Source: Mytilus californianus
Taxonomy: Eukaryota > Mollusca > Bivalvia > Mytilida > Mytilidae
Assembly: GCF_021869535.1 (NCBI RefSeq)
Contig: NW_026262712.1
Coordinates: 106,947,640 to 107,011,639 of the forward strand
Length of the DNA: 64,000 nt
Reading direction: 5' to 3'
The number at the start of each line of letters is the position of its first letter. Positions within the stretch are counted from its first letter, which is position 1. This document shows, in pieces, positions 50,001 to 53,309 of this stretch. The notes beneath the pieces were generated by a model that was given only the letters and a program-made list of their open reading frames with translations, searched no databases and was not told where the DNA came from. The position numbers and the translations under genes were made by a program.

Positions 50001-50508
50001 TCCAAAATTTCCACCGTATCAATTAAGACTTTAAACCTAGGACCCCTGACCACTGCTCTATCAACTGAGCTAAAGGAATACTCCACTGTGGCAGCTATTG
50101 TAAGATGGTTTTATATATCTACTAGGTTCAATACAAGCTTAAGGAGTACTCCACTAGGACAGCTGATGGAAGGTGGTTAAATTTCTACTAGGTAAAGGAG
50201 AAGCTTCTACCAGGTGTCATAGTAAGTTTATTTGGTCCAAACTTGCTAAAGTAGTTAATAGTATGCTGTATTTGCACAACTCATGCATAATTGCATAATA
50301 CTAGAGGACATGAACTTGTTTACAAGTAAAAATCTAAGATTGAGGATGAACTGATAAAGGTTCCTGCATGACATCTCACCTCTCCAAAATAAAAAGCGGT
50401 TAAAGTGATGAAAATTAATACACCAATGACAATGAGTATTCCATATTTATGTGACAAAACATCATACGCTTGCTTCTGTACTATTTTTCTGCAATGATCG
50501 TCTCGCAT
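1..50508 (-). CDS. GNPTAB: GNPTAB orthologue: GlcNAc-1-phosphotransferase alpha/beta precursor (21 exons, 3' end outside window)
   Basis: In animals this Golgi type II membrane enzyme transfers GlcNAc-1-phosphate from UDP-GlcNAc to high-mannose glycans of lysosomal hydrolases, the first step of the mannose-6-phosphate signal. Coding exons read 50508 down to 1: 50380-50508, 49232-49317, 46198-46317, 41832-42031, 41236-41303, 39408-39539, 39040-39075, 37014-37088, 36096-36167, 35425-35604, 34545-34715, 14009-14132, 13464-13529, 12185-12240, 10140-10254, 5247-5458, 4589-4737, 2371-2492, 1591-1889, 1070-1273, 1-47. That is about 2663 nt or 887 codons, against about 1250 residues in vertebrates. 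The order of domains is as in vertebrate GNPTAB: membrane anchor, Stealth CR1, CR2, CR3, two LNR modules, DMAP1-binding-like domain, alpha/beta cleavage region. Phases agree at every junction except exon 6/7; exon 20/21 agrees only with a weak donor. CR4, the EF-hand and the C-terminal anchor are not in the window. Identification rests on remembered family similarity, but many blocks match closely. Confidence 0.95.
1070..1273 (-). CDS. GNPTAB: GNPTAB exon 20: alpha/beta cleavage region
   Basis: The exon encodes [20 protein letters not shown], then [20 protein letters not shown] and [12 protein letters not shown]. Vertebrates have GRQLKDTFADSLRYVNKIL here, and site-1 protease cuts just before the DTF. 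The mussel RKLL|D fits the protease preference R-x-hydrophobic-L. Acceptor TTTTCAG. Two donors are possible: AG|GTTTGT (end 1074) puts the next exon out of frame, while TTT|GTACAG (end 1070) keeps frame with one extra phenylalanine, so 1070 is listed. Confidence 0.9.
1591..1889 (-). CDS. GNPTAB: GNPTAB exon 19: end of DMAP1-binding-like domain and acidic spacer
   Basis: The exon opens with [20 protein letters not shown], completing the DMAP1-binding-like domain (vertebrates GDITLKGYNLSKSALL). A poorly conserved spacer follows, then [16 protein letters not shown], matching LGFLPWEKKKYF. It is the largest exon here (299 nt). Acceptor TGATAG, donor AAG|GTAGGA, phase 1 to phase 0. Confidence 0.93.
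2371..2492 (-). CDS. GNPTAB: GNPTAB exon 18: start of DMAP1-binding-like domain
   Basis: The exon encodes [20 protein letters not shown] and [20 protein letters not shown]. The LP-x-x-I-x-L-x-x-x-x-x-L helix followed by EGDITEKG across the junction with exon 19 is the pattern of the DMAP1-binding domain found in GNPTAB. Acceptor ATTTCAG, donor G|GTAAAT, phase 2 to phase 1. Confidence 0.9.
2760..3330. repeat. Diverged tandem repeat in intron 17
   Basis: A block with 'TTTTGAAAATTGGTCAATC' recurs near 2820, 3120 and 3255 with a spacing of about 150-300 bases. Each copy has a cytosine-poor leader and an ending like 'AATCATAAAG'. The copies are diverged. A poly-C run sits near 3013. No coding content is seen. 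Confidence 0.5.
3470..3550 (+). repeat. tRNA-like SINE head (possible)
   Basis: The segment has an A-box-like start (AGTGGCAACGTCC), then GGGAGG-like text and a B-box-like GGGTTTGATCCTG, spaced as in tRNA-derived SINEs. There is no clean acceptor stem, so it is not a functional tRNA gene. The open frames on both strands through here are incidental. Confidence 0.35.
4589..4737 (-). CDS. GNPTAB: GNPTAB exon 17: glycosylated spacer
   Basis: The exon starts [20 protein letters not shown] and carries four N-glycosylation sequons (NFT, NKT, NIT, NVT). It aligns loosely with FKMQITVEVDT of vertebrates. Acceptor ATTCCAG, donor AT|GTAAGT, phase 0 to phase 2, 149 nt. Confidence 0.88.
5247..5458 (-). 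CDS. GNPTAB: GNPTAB exon 16
   Basis: The exon encodes [20 protein letters not shown], then [20 protein letters not shown] and [20 protein letters not shown]. It corresponds to the vertebrate stretch [20 protein letters not shown] that follows the Notch modules. NMT and two NAT sequons suggest lumenal glycosylation. Acceptor GTTTTAG, donor CAG|GTTAAT, phase 1 to phase 0. Confidence 0.92.
5685..7270. mobile_element. 1.6-kb TIR-bounded element in intron 15
   Basis: The left end reads AGAGCTCCAGATAAG, and the right end, reverse-complemented, AGAGCTCAAGATAAG, so short terminal inverted repeats bound the block. The ends are rich in 'AAAACCCAATT' motifs. No transposase frame is seen, so it would be non-autonomous. 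Flanks at 5576-5684 and 7338-7450 resemble each other in direct orientation (AAATATTTC, GTGCACAA, TTCAATATATGTGCAAT), suggesting insertion into, or duplication with, another repeat. Confidence 0.55.
7962..9458. repeat. 134-bp satellite array, about 11 units
   Basis: Units carry the landmarks ATATATGGTTTAGGGGTGGGG, then TTACAAGATATTAGAACTTT and a G-run before TGACCCCTGGGGACTA. Two unit types alternate over part of the array (one with TTCATTTGATGTGC, one with ATCATTCAAACCAT), so the higher-order period is about 268 bp. The first unit is shorter (about 114 bp). It lies in intron 15. Stop-free stretches inside it are by-products of the repeat. Confidence 0.9.
9732..9772 (+). repeat. (GAA)n / (TAA)n microsatellite
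   Basis: About ten GAA triplets run into several AATAAT triplets within intron 15. Confidence 0.9.
10140..10254 (-). CDS. GNPTAB: GNPTAB exon 15: second half of second LNR module
   Basis: The exon begins [15 protein letters not shown], the last three cysteines of the second Notch repeat, and ends TEYIVPKG, matching HYIIPKG of vertebrates. Acceptor TTTACAG, donor G|GTAGGA, phase 1 at the end, 115 nt. Confidence 0.95.
11079..11956. mobile_element. 878-bp TIR element in intron 14
   Basis: The left end reads ATACCGTAAATTGGG at 11079. The right end, ATACCGTAAATTGGG when reverse-complemented, stops at 11956. Both ends continue with 'ATTTTGGCG'/'TATTTTGG'-like text. It carries no transposase frame and is a non-autonomous DNA element. 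I cannot resolve a target duplication. Confidence 0.7.
12185..12240 (-). CDS. GNPTAB: GNPTAB exon 14: first half of second LNR module
   Basis: The exon encodes [19 protein letters not shown], which carries the first three cysteines of the second Notch repeat (vertebrates YCNQGCANSWLADKFCD). Acceptor TTTGTAG, donor ACT|GTAAGT, phase 1 to phase 0, 56 nt. Confidence 0.94.
12410..13275. repeat. Dispersed mussel-type repeat in intron 13
   Basis: The block contains 'GAGACAACAACCCGACCATA', 'GCAGCGAGAAATTCCCGCAC' and 'GGGGTTAAACATGTTTATGA'. I recognise these as text that recurs widely in mussel genomic sequence, probably the non-coding or 3' part of an abundant transposable element. The family is not resolved here. 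No long frame is present. Confidence 0.6.
13464..13529 (-). CDS. GNPTAB: GNPTAB exon 13: glycine-rich linker between LNR modules
   Basis: The exon encodes [23 protein letters not shown] (21 complete codons plus split ends). The vertebrate linker at this place is also glycine-rich and of variable length. Acceptor TATACAG, donor G|GTAATA, phase 1 to phase 1, 66 nt. Confidence 0.85.
14009..14132 (-). CDS. GNPTAB: GNPTAB exon 12: first LNR/Notch module
   Basis: The exon begins [20 protein letters not shown] and continues [20 protein letters not shown]. Six cysteines with the terminal WDGGDC are the signature of a Lin12/Notch repeat that binds calcium. In vertebrate GNPTAB the two Notch modules take part in recognising lysosomal enzymes. 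Acceptor ATTTTAG, donor G|GTCAGT, phase 1 at the end. Confidence 0.96.
14590..15735. repeat. Repeat element with a 500-bp tandem duplication
   Basis: Two copies of about 500 bp (from about 14650 and about 15150) are almost identical, each with 'GGGCAATAACTCCTTAAG', 'ATGGGTTGTTCGATTCGTC' and 'CATGGCGGCCATGTTTGTC'. The element opens with AAGAGCCTGAATCGCTCACC and closes with GGGCCCCGGTGAGCTAATAA, the frame of a common bivalve repeat family. Related but shorter stretches lie at 43830-44200 and 45180-45480. Confidence 0.85.
16300..17125 (+). repeat. ~130-bp tandem array, about seven units
   Basis: Each unit has 'AAATACATGGTTAGATTCAG', 'CATATCAAAGAACCCCA' and 'AAACAAAGTTTAATTTTGGA'. Units start near 16325, 16455, 16588, 16720, 16853, 16977 and 17091, the last ones shortened. 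Open frames through it (16310-16723 and 16865-17092) follow the repeat and are not considered a gene. Confidence 0.85.
17561..17632. mobile_element. Hairpin MITE, copy 1
   Basis: AATTTAAAAGCAGTGTAAGG at the left pairs with CCTCCCTTACACTGTTTTAAATT-like text at the right (about 20-bp arms, 30-base loop). A second copy follows 35 bases downstream. Confidence 0.75.
17667..17738. mobile_element. Hairpin MITE, copy 2
   Basis: The left arm is the same as in copy 1 and the right arm is CTCCCTTACACTGCTTTAAATT. The two copies are in the same orientation and about 106 bases apart, so they may be a tandem duplication of one insertion. Confidence 0.75.
17880..18250 (+). repeat. CpG-rich quasi-satellite of 'CGTTCG/ATCGT' words, copy 1
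   Basis: A run of short variants such as CATCGTTCGTACATCATTCG, GGTCAGCGTTCG and GTTTAGCGTTTCGTTTATCG with spacings of about 10-30 bases. It begins right after GTAACGTAAAAGTTAAC. Its CpG density stands out against the AT-rich, CpG-poor surroundings. A related stretch is at 33560-33930. Confidence 0.75.
18340..18490. repeat. Dispersed repeat shared with 53590-53720
   Basis: Both sites carry a 'CCCACTTTGGCAAGGTTT' block, then a CTGCCAGC/CTGGCTGT-type word, 'GACCATATTTATAT' or 'GGCCATATTTTTAT' and a 'GTCACCCTT' ending in the same order and orientation. The full extent is unclear. Confidence 0.6.
18545..18842 (+). pseudogene. Non-LTR retrotransposon C-terminal remnant
   Basis: The frame reads [20 protein letters not shown], then [21 protein letters not shown]. 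The C-x-x-C...H...C pattern after an RLRLG block is typical of the C-terminus of reverse transcriptases of jockey-like and related non-LTR elements. A frameshift follows near 18715, after which the frame continues as [20 protein letters not shown] and ends at about 18842. It is a dead fragment on the + strand, antisense to the host gene. Confidence 0.75.
18880..19440 (+). repeat. 111-bp in-frame coding tandem array (TQKWSQ... repeat)
   Basis: Three full units and a partial fourth of exactly 111 bp (37 codons) are stop-free from 19032 to 19436. The consensus starts [20 protein letters not shown] and continues [18 protein letters not shown] diverged unit precedes at 18885-19010 and has stops. 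The last unit ends [11 protein letters not shown] and a stop. The array lies 40 bases past the end of the non-LTR remnant, so it may be that element's 3' region. I do not recognise the protein repeat. Confidence 0.7.
20013..20068 (+). repeat. (TC)n microsatellite
   Basis: About 28 uninterrupted TC dinucleotides in intron 11. The polar Arg-Glu and Ser-Leu frames across it are artefacts. Confidence 0.98.
20290..21440. mobile_element. Palindromic (foldback-like) element with TTGCGCCA motifs
   Basis: The left side (20310-20430) has repeated TTGCGCCA/ATTACGCCA words on the + strand, and the right side (21305-21420) has the same words on the minus strand. Inside them, CACTAAGGAC (20476-20512) is mirrored by GTCCTTAGTGC (20925-20940), and AAGAACATGGCATATAGAAGG (about 20530) by TATATCCATGTTCTTTGTGG (20884-20905). 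The order of words is inverted about a centre near 20700, as in foldback elements with long structured ends. No transposase frame is seen. Confidence 0.6.
22548..22640 (-). repeat. tRNA-like unit (A and B boxes), left member of head-to-head pair
   Basis: On the minus strand the text runs TTGGTAGCCGAGAGGTTTCG, an A box (TAGCCGAGAGG), then about 45 bases on GGTTCGATTCC, a perfect B box. Length and boxes resemble a type II (Leu/Ser) tRNA, but the acceptor stem does not pair, so it is a tRNA-derived repeat or pseudogene. Confidence 0.6.
22740..22842 (+). repeat. tRNA-like unit, right member of head-to-head pair
   Basis: The + strand reads GTTGGTAGCCGCGAGGTTAT (A box TAGCCGCGAGG) and later GGTTCGAATCC (perfect B box). 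Both units are preceded by similar text (TATAGTGTAACCAATTGG and TATAGTATGAGTTGG). The two point away from each other across about 100 bases. Confidence 0.6.
23441..23541. mobile_element. 100-base near-perfect hairpin (MITE-like)
   Basis: Arms of about 43 bases start ATAGATACAATGGATAAGCG and end at AAACCAT, and pair with only about four mismatches. The loop TCGCCCTCCGGGCTC can itself form a GC-rich stem. Confidence 0.8.
23550..29300. other. Intron 11 middle: AT-rich, few recognisable elements
   Basis: I see no gene in this stretch. Recognised pieces are a copy of the common dispersed repeat at 26945-27140, fragments of mussel-type repeat 3' ends near 23140-23210, 24070-24160 and 28970-29065, and a repeat word TGGTGTCTAACGCCACATTC at about 27774. 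Open frames here are short, AT-driven and have no recognisable domains. Confidence 0.5.
26945..27140 (+). repeat. Copy of the common dispersed repeat ending 'GTCTCATTGGCA...CCACATCTTCTT'
   Basis: It contains CAGGCCGTTAGTTTTCTCGT, GGGGCTTTTTATAGCTAAC and GTTTGTCTCGTTGGCAATCA. Other copies are at about 4915-5100 (+, partial), 39160-39340 (-), 44380-44618 (+), 44975-45095 (+), 52430-52515 (+, partial) and 61303-61548 (+). I know this family from mussel and other bivalve sequence. Confidence 0.75.
29335..29847 (-). CDS. Unrecognised open frame in intron 11 (171 codons)
   Basis: It is the longest uninterrupted frame in the window that is not a tandem repeat or exon. From the ATG at 29847 it reads [20 protein letters not shown] and ends in a phenylalanine-rich tail. 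An in-frame stop lies just upstream. I see no signal peptide, no domain and no known family, and the end is low-complexity. It is on the same strand as GNPTAB, inside its largest intron. It may be a chance frame, an old transposon piece or a small nested gene. Confidence 0.15.
   Translation of the reverse strand: MPRKQNETVIAFKSCNLGNSIETLSEKKITPAIVCKLDKHYFIHLGVVHSEEMVKLRVECINYSSIYLKKYARHNVNGICILYVSSSFHIEQPKVISHLKSLVNIQCHISYICKTQIDVHREPMIEVPRFLKSCGAMTAHQDYYWKSPLFDVLYDFIICSNFDLFFFYFL
29985..30300 (+). repeat. 21-bp minisatellite 'ACTGCATATAATGTTGTGACC', about 14-15 units
   Basis: Units of 21 bp (one is 15 bp, still a multiple of three) keep an open frame that would encode TTAYNVV repeats, with the reverse strand also open as ICSGHNI-type repeats. 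Openness on both strands follows from the unit having no stop in those frames and is not evidence of coding. Confidence 0.9.
31050..31345 (+). pseudogene. Non-LTR reverse transcriptase remnant (palm domain)
   Basis: The frame reads [20 protein letters not shown], then DIA...[10 protein letters not shown] and a stop, then [11 protein letters not shown] and [15 protein letters not shown]. These are the classic [13 protein letters not shown] and (F/Y)ADD blocks of jockey/CR1-like reverse transcriptases. The catalytic ADD is changed to ADE, and several stops and a frameshift upstream show it is dead. Confidence 0.9.
31560..31770 (+). pseudogene. Non-LTR remnant, C-terminal thumb region
   Basis: [13 protein letters not shown] is followed by stops, then [20 protein letters not shown] and [11 protein letters not shown]. 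This order (YNLR..., WN.L....., FK..LK..L) is typical of the region after the palm of CR1/jockey-like elements, so it probably belongs to the same copy as 31050-31345, with about 200 unrelated or badly decayed bases between. Confidence 0.7.
33560..33930. repeat. CpG-rich quasi-satellite, copy 2, with strand switch
   Basis: From 33569 to about 33730 the words are ACGCTAAACGAAACGATGTA and variants. From about 33780 to 33925 they become TTCGTTCGTACATCATTCG, CAGCGTTCG and so on, the opposite strand sense. The array ends at GTTAACTTTTACGTTAC, the mirror of the edge of copy 1 at 17880. It can thus fold back on itself. Confidence 0.7.
33930..34256 (+). repeat. Dispersed repeat next to copy 2 of the quasi-satellite
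   Basis: It contains TTTTGGCCCCTAATTCCTTA, ACCATAACCCCCAAAATCAA and, at the end, ACGACCTCAAAAATTTTTGT. The block TTTTTTGCCCCTAATTCC...ATAACCCCCAAAGC also precedes copy 1 at 17790-17870. This points to one repeat family associated with both arrays. Confidence 0.6.
34545..34715 (-). CDS. GNPTAB: GNPTAB exon 11: Stealth conserved region 3
   Basis: Fifty-seven residues with [20 protein letters not shown], then [20 protein letters not shown] and DFY. The NDDVMFG block with its paired aspartates is the CR3 catalytic hallmark and is identical to the vertebrate block. Acceptor TTTGTAG, donor AAG|GTATGA, phase 0. The next exon is 20.4 kb away. Confidence 0.97.
35425..35604 (-). CDS. GNPTAB: GNPTAB exon 10: Stealth conserved region 2
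   Basis: Sixty residues. They contain [20 protein letters not shown], then [20 protein letters not shown] and RLTIVTHQ. Nearly every position matches vertebrate GNPTAB ([38 protein letters not shown]). This is Stealth CR2, part of the catalytic core. Acceptor TTTCAG, donor CAG|GTGAGA, phase 0 both ends. Confidence 0.97.
36045..36095 (-). repeat. 51-bp tandem copy of exon 9 3' half with a second splice donor
   Basis: The copy differs from the exon by only a few bases and ends with its own donor, GAT|GTGAGT at 36045. Reading through the first donor adds 17 codons with no stop ([17 protein letters not shown]), phase 0 again, then joins exon 10 in frame. The second donor is closer to the consensus than many donors in this gene. 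So the gene could make two isoforms, or use only the outer or only the inner donor. Nothing in the sequence decides which. Confidence 0.85.
36096..36167 (-). CDS. GNPTAB: GNPTAB exon 9 (proximal donor form)
   Basis: The exon encodes [20 protein letters not shown] then DLRD, matching MTIDGKEL and YLLWDLS of vertebrates just before Stealth CR2. It starts after TTTTTAG and ends at GAT|GTAAGT, phase 0 both ends, 72 nt. The 3' part of the exon with its donor is tandemly copied immediately downstream (36045-36095), giving an alternative longer exon. Confidence 0.9.
37014..37088 (-). CDS. GNPTAB: GNPTAB exon 8
   Basis: The exon encodes 25 residues starting [20 protein letters not shown], equivalent to the VALLKLNNPKDF stretch of vertebrates. 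Acceptor TTTCAG, donor AAT|GTAAGT, phase 0 at both ends. The foldback element at 37264-37586 sits a short way into the intron on its 5' side. Confidence 0.88.
37264..37586. mobile_element. Foldback element with 139-bp arms in intron 7
   Basis: The left arm (37264-37402) starts GTTACAGCTTTTCTATAAAA and the right arm (37448-37586) ends with the reverse complement, TATAGAAAAGCTGTAAC. The arms agree along their length apart from scattered mismatches and a 3-base gap or so, with a 45-base loop. No coding potential. Confidence 0.85.
37670..38500 (+). repeat. ~167-bp tandem array, about five units, in intron 7
   Basis: Landmarks TCTCCATGGAAATGAGATGT, AACTGCATACCAAATA and ACCTAATCACAAACTAATAC recur every ~167 bases (near 37722, 37890, 38056, 38222, 38390). 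It ends with a GC-rich tail, GCCGCCACCGTCGCCGCTGA, and 'GCATACCTATGTCTCAC'. Confidence 0.85.
39040..39075 (-). CDS. GNPTAB: GNPTAB exon 7 (short, with apparent one-base phase clash)
   Basis: The reading [12 protein letters not shown] aligns with VKLLQLYSEAS that follows the KLPE block in vertebrates, and its donor AAG|GTAATC joins exon 8 in phase 0. The sequence at the 5' end is TTTTTCAGAGTTAAAG. Splicing after the first AG gives AGT TAA (a stop), and after the second AG shifts frame. The listed start (39075) is the first base of the conserved valine codon, so one base lies between it and the nearest AG. An assembly indel, an allelic frameshift or a non-canonical site could explain this. Confidence 0.7.
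39408..39539 (-). CDS. GNPTAB: GNPTAB exon 6
   Basis: The exon encodes 44 residues, including [20 protein letters not shown], which matches SGFPPTF plus KLPENL in vertebrates. It runs from acceptor TTTTCAG to donor AAG|GTAAAT and both ends are phase 0. The next exon cannot be joined in frame with a canonical acceptor (see exon 7). A second GT lies 16 bases further on, but it is also phase 0 and does not help. Confidence 0.92.
39650..40400 (+). repeat. 169-bp tandem array, four units, with GC-rich tail, in intron 5
   Basis: TAGGACATGGGGTTGTCAAC recurs at 39681, 39850, 40019 and (diverged) 40188. Each unit also has TTTTTGACCTTGACCTTTG. The array ends with ACGGATGGACAGACGGATGG and GGCGTCCGCCATTCGGCGGG, the usual tail of a common bivalve repeat. 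Confidence 0.88.
41236..41303 (-). CDS. GNPTAB: GNPTAB exon 5
   Basis: This 68-nt exon encodes [22 protein letters not shown]. The final TVRRGYI matches TVWRGYL of vertebrate GNPTAB, and NTT is a possible glycosylation site. The acceptor is TTTTTCAG and the donor ATT|GTAAGT, phase 1 to phase 0. Confidence 0.9.
41832..42031 (-). CDS. GNPTAB: GNPTAB exon 4: spacer segment
   Basis: The exon starts [10 protein letters not shown] and continues [16 protein letters not shown]. Vertebrates have LECLLTHC and MLVLDPALPANITL at this place, so the two cysteines and the LDPxLP block are conserved. It ends VIVFKEDTN in phase 1 at donor A|GTAAGT. At 200 nt it joins exon 3 (phase 2) in frame. Confidence 0.93.
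43830..45480. repeat. Cluster of dispersed repeats in intron 3
   Basis: Fragments of the GGGCAATAAC family (43850-44200 and 45190-45480, the latter ending CTCACATGACCCTTTTGGTC) flank two copies of the 'GTCTCATTGGCACTCATACC' family (44380-44618 and 44975-45095). No coding content. Confidence 0.7.
46198..46317 (-). CDS. GNPTAB: GNPTAB exon 3: Stealth conserved region 1
   Basis: The exon carries [19 protein letters not shown]. The core [12 protein letters not shown] is the hallmark CR1 motif of the Stealth family, which groups GNPTAB with microbial sugar-phosphate transferases. CR1 contributes to the nucleotide-sugar site. A helical, charged stretch follows and ends with a possible N-glycosylation site (NIT). 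Acceptor TTATAG and donor AG|GTATAC give 120 nt, phase 2 to phase 2. Intron 2 upstream carries a 31-bp minisatellite. Confidence 0.95.
46398..46481. mobile_element. Perfect 25-bp inverted repeat (hairpin) in intron 3
   Basis: AAGCAGACCATTGGACTATC at 46398 begins a 25-base arm that is perfectly complementary to 46457-46481 across a 34-base loop. It lies about 80 bases upstream of the exon 3 acceptor. It is probably a tiny MITE. Confidence 0.8.
48622..49158 (+). repeat. 31-bp minisatellite, about 17 units, in intron 2
   Basis: The unit GTTGACACCTGTCTATTGTT plus AAAGACTACAT is repeated with very few changes (CTACAT/CTATAT alternation, one unit with two extra bases). High identity implies recent expansion. 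It ends about 75 bases from the exon 2 donor. Confidence 0.95.
49232..49317 (-). CDS. GNPTAB: GNPTAB exon 2: lumenal stem leading to Stealth CR1
   Basis: After acceptor CAG the exon reads [10 protein letters not shown], then [13 protein letters not shown], and ends in phase 2 at AG|GTATAT. The block SYxDNIAG is conserved in vertebrate GNPTAB directly before the first Stealth region. The exon is 86 nt, and its phase fits exon 1 (phase 0) and exon 3. It is too short to stand out as an open frame and was found by splice sites plus similarity. Confidence 0.93.
49456..49719. mobile_element. 264-bp MITE in intron 1
   Basis: The left end AGCATACCTGCCAAC and the right end (reverse complement AAGCATGCAACCTGCCAGC) form terminal inverted repeats, and inner text (CTCCATGGGGGAT versus CATGGGGATATCCCCCAT) is also mirrored. 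No open frame of note. Confidence 0.7.
50010..50080 (-). repeat. tRNA-like fragment in intron 1
   Basis: On the minus strand CCTTTAGCTCAGTTGATAGA GCA is an excellent A box and D arm of a tRNA, and GGTCCTAGGTTTAAAGTC is a weak, decayed B box. It is likely a SINE head or tRNA pseudogene, and no intact cloverleaf forms. Confidence 0.45.
50380..50508 (-). CDS. GNPTAB: GNPTAB exon 1: start codon and signal-anchor
   Basis: The exon encodes 43 residues: a short basic cytosolic tail, the block LSHKYG (vertebrates have LSHRYG), then a hydrophobic membrane segment at about residues 22-41 ending AFYFGE. This is the N-terminal anchor of a type II Golgi protein. The ATG at 50508 is chosen because an in-frame TGA lies 14 codons upstream (50548-50550) with no ATG between. 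The donor reads GAG|GTGAGA and the phase is 0. Confidence 0.95.
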
Positions 50509-50850
50509 TTTTTCACTTTTGTATGAAGCGTCTGCTACCAGCTTTTTTCACAATGCATTGTGGGGAAAAGGACTCAGAACTGACCAGTTTCCACGTGTTT
50601 ATTATCAACGTTTATCAAAAATTGACAGGCCTTCACACCAATCATCTGTTGTAAAACAAAACAGTTAAATCATCACTGATTTTTTTTTTTAAATGTCCAA
50701 GAAAGTGTGTTTAGGCCTAAGCAAAGCAGGACAGCTGTTTTAGCTTGAAGTAACGAACACTAACGAAGTATTCCGATGGAAAGTCACGTGGAATTGCTAA
50801 AACTTGTTTAGTCTCCCCGATCATTGACCCAACTATCCCCTAAAAACCTG
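50509..50850 (-). promoter_or_regulatory. Putative GNPTAB 5' flank with two CACGTG E-boxes
   Basis: This is the sequence immediately upstream of the start codon. CACGTG occurs at 50592-50597 and again inside GTCACGTG at 50783-50790. GTCACGTGAC is the CLEAR element bound by TFEB-type factors that co-regulate lysosomal genes, and the second site matches its first eight bases. No TATA box or defined transcription start is visible, so the extent of the promoter is a guess. Confidence 0.4.
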
Positions 50851-52750
50851 TGTTGAATGAACTCAATATAATAATACATATAATATCGAAATACTTTATG
50901 TATTCAAGCCAATCATCCACAAGTTTTTATTTAAGGTATGCGGGTGTTAAACTTTAGAAGAGCAGTCAGATCAGTTTCGTAAACAATCATCTTCAAATCA
51001 GTTCAAAAACTTATTACATGGTGCCTACCAGTGAAAGAAAACTTATCATTCATTTGAATTATAACAAATAATATTGAAGGACAACATCTCAATATACAGA
51101 GGCAGAAGAAGACATAGACATAAGACACAAAGCTTATTTTAAAGTAGGAATACAAGATTATTACAAACAAAAGCTCTTGTCAGCTTTTAATACCGACAAA
51201 ACAAAAGCACATCAAACAAAACATACATATTAAAGCGTGCACATATATAATTAAACATATAGAAAGCATATATAATGCGTACATGAAACCCAAAAGATCA
51301 ACCAAGCAGTTTAACGACACACACTGAAGCATGCAGAAATCGGGGGTAAAAACACCAAAGAAAGAGTAAAAAGATGTGCAACATAAAAAAAGCTTATAGA
51401 CTAGATTAGTGACATAACTAAAATGAGCAACAAAAAAACAACATATAATGAAAAAAAAAGCAAAATCACAATAAGTTTATATAAAATGTCCACGCTGCAA
51501 ACATGCATAAAATCAATGAACGTGAATGGAATTAGCTGATTTTGTTGGCAAAACACTGGCATGAGCTACCAAACAAAGAATTGCAACCAAGAGGCTATTT
51601 ATTGGATTACCTTTTATTTGATTTGCATATTTACAAATTCTTGAATGTGATTGATCCGTTAGAATTTTATTCCTTCAATTTCACACTCAAATAGACCAGG
51701 AACATATATATTGACATACTGTTCCCAGAATAGACCAAGTTTCCTAAACTCTTGAAAGATCGAGTGGTATTTTCCTACCCAAATGGTTCACCACAAACTT
51801 TATTCTTATATATAGTATAGTAAACATCGGTGTCATATTCATGCACGATACACCTGATTGGAATCCAGGGATTTCGAGAAAGATGAACTTTTCGTTTAAG
51901 TTCTTCAGACTTTTATTCAGTTTGTGAGTTAACCTGCCCTGATTACACATCAATGATCTCTATCGGAATACATGTAGTTTAATCGAACAATGAATTGCTA
52001 CACACAGGCAAAATGGTTATGTAAGTGTTGAGCAATTTTTTATTTGGTCTTATATTTAAGTATGAACTAATGAAGGTGTGGGATATACATGAAGAAGCTA
52101 ACTTACAGTTTTCAACAATAGAACGAGGTGTCTATACAATATGCCAAACTCCAAATCGTCCCGATCTATCAATATAAATAAGAAGATTGTATTTTACTGG
52201 AATGATAAGCAAAACGGTTAAATAAACTCCTTCAAAATAACTTTTAGTAATATAATAATACCATGATATAACATGTGACCTTGACCGTTAATAACTTACT
52301 ACTTCTACTTACAGAACATTTCCCCGTGATATATGACGAACAATGAAACAGTCGAATGGATTTATAAGGGAGAGCAAAATGTGTTTTCAGTAATTATTTG
52401 AATGGAAGGAAACAAATGATAAGTACAAATAACCTTATAGTTGCTTACTTCTACCTTATTTGGTCTCTGGTTGAGAGTTGTCTCATTAGCATTTGCACCA
52501 CATCTTCTTGTTTTTTCATATACTACTTTTTTTTTCTCGGAATAATTCTTATTATACAGGGCACAATTGTCATGGAATAAGATTATTTCAACCTCATGCG
52601 AAAAGCTAGTATAAAGACTCACCCTCACACGAAGAAAGGGGCACAAAGTATGATGGATTTATCAACTTTCAAAGAAAGCAGACCCGGCTTAATTTTGGCT
52701 CAGTAAGTGTTGTATAATATTCTCATTATTTGACATATGTGATTTTATAT
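50850..52750. other. Upstream flank without recognised gene
   Basis: AT-rich non-coding sequence. The only recognised piece is a partial copy of the dispersed 'GAGTTGTCTCATTAGCATTT' repeat at about 52430-52515. Frames at 51744-51953 and 52362-52646 show no family features. Confidence 0.5.
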
Positions 52751-52777
52751 AACATATCAATCTTTTATTAGGTTCCA

Positions 52778-52990
52778 GTTGACATGTAGGATGGTCTGGA
52801 TGGGGGGTCCTTCAATTCTGAATTTTTTTTAGCATTTTTTCTCTATTCTTTATGAATTTTGCTCATTATTATTTTTTTGGCCTATTTTTCTCTATTCTTT
52901 GATTTTTTTTATTTTTTTTTTTTGCCCTTTATTCTGCACATACTGTCCATTATTCTCTATTCTGAAAACCCCATCCAGACCCTCATGTAG
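52778..52990. mobile_element. ~210-bp MITE
   Basis: The left end has ACATGTAGGATGGTCTGGAT, then GGGG. The right end, reverse-complemented, reads CTACATGAGGGTCTGGATGG. The interior is T-rich with repeated TTTCTCTATTCT words. Confidence 0.6.
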
Positions 52991-53309
52991 ACGATTTATA
53001 TCAGTCACTTGTGTTCACCAACACCATTTCGCCAATTTTAAAGTTGCATGTATTTCAGACTCCCTGTCCATCGTGTCAGAAGAACAGTTCATCTACCTAT
53101 CTTTATCTTTATTGATTCCAGGGATTTGTAGAAGTATAAATTACAAATCCTTGTCAATACAGGGATACAGGTTGAGTTAACTTAAATACAATACAACTCC
53201 GCAATATCATGAATCATAAAATATATTGATATATGATATCGATTGTTTAACTATATTTCATACATATTCAGGGCGAAGAAAAACCGCCATCATAGTTAGT
53301 TGATTGTCG

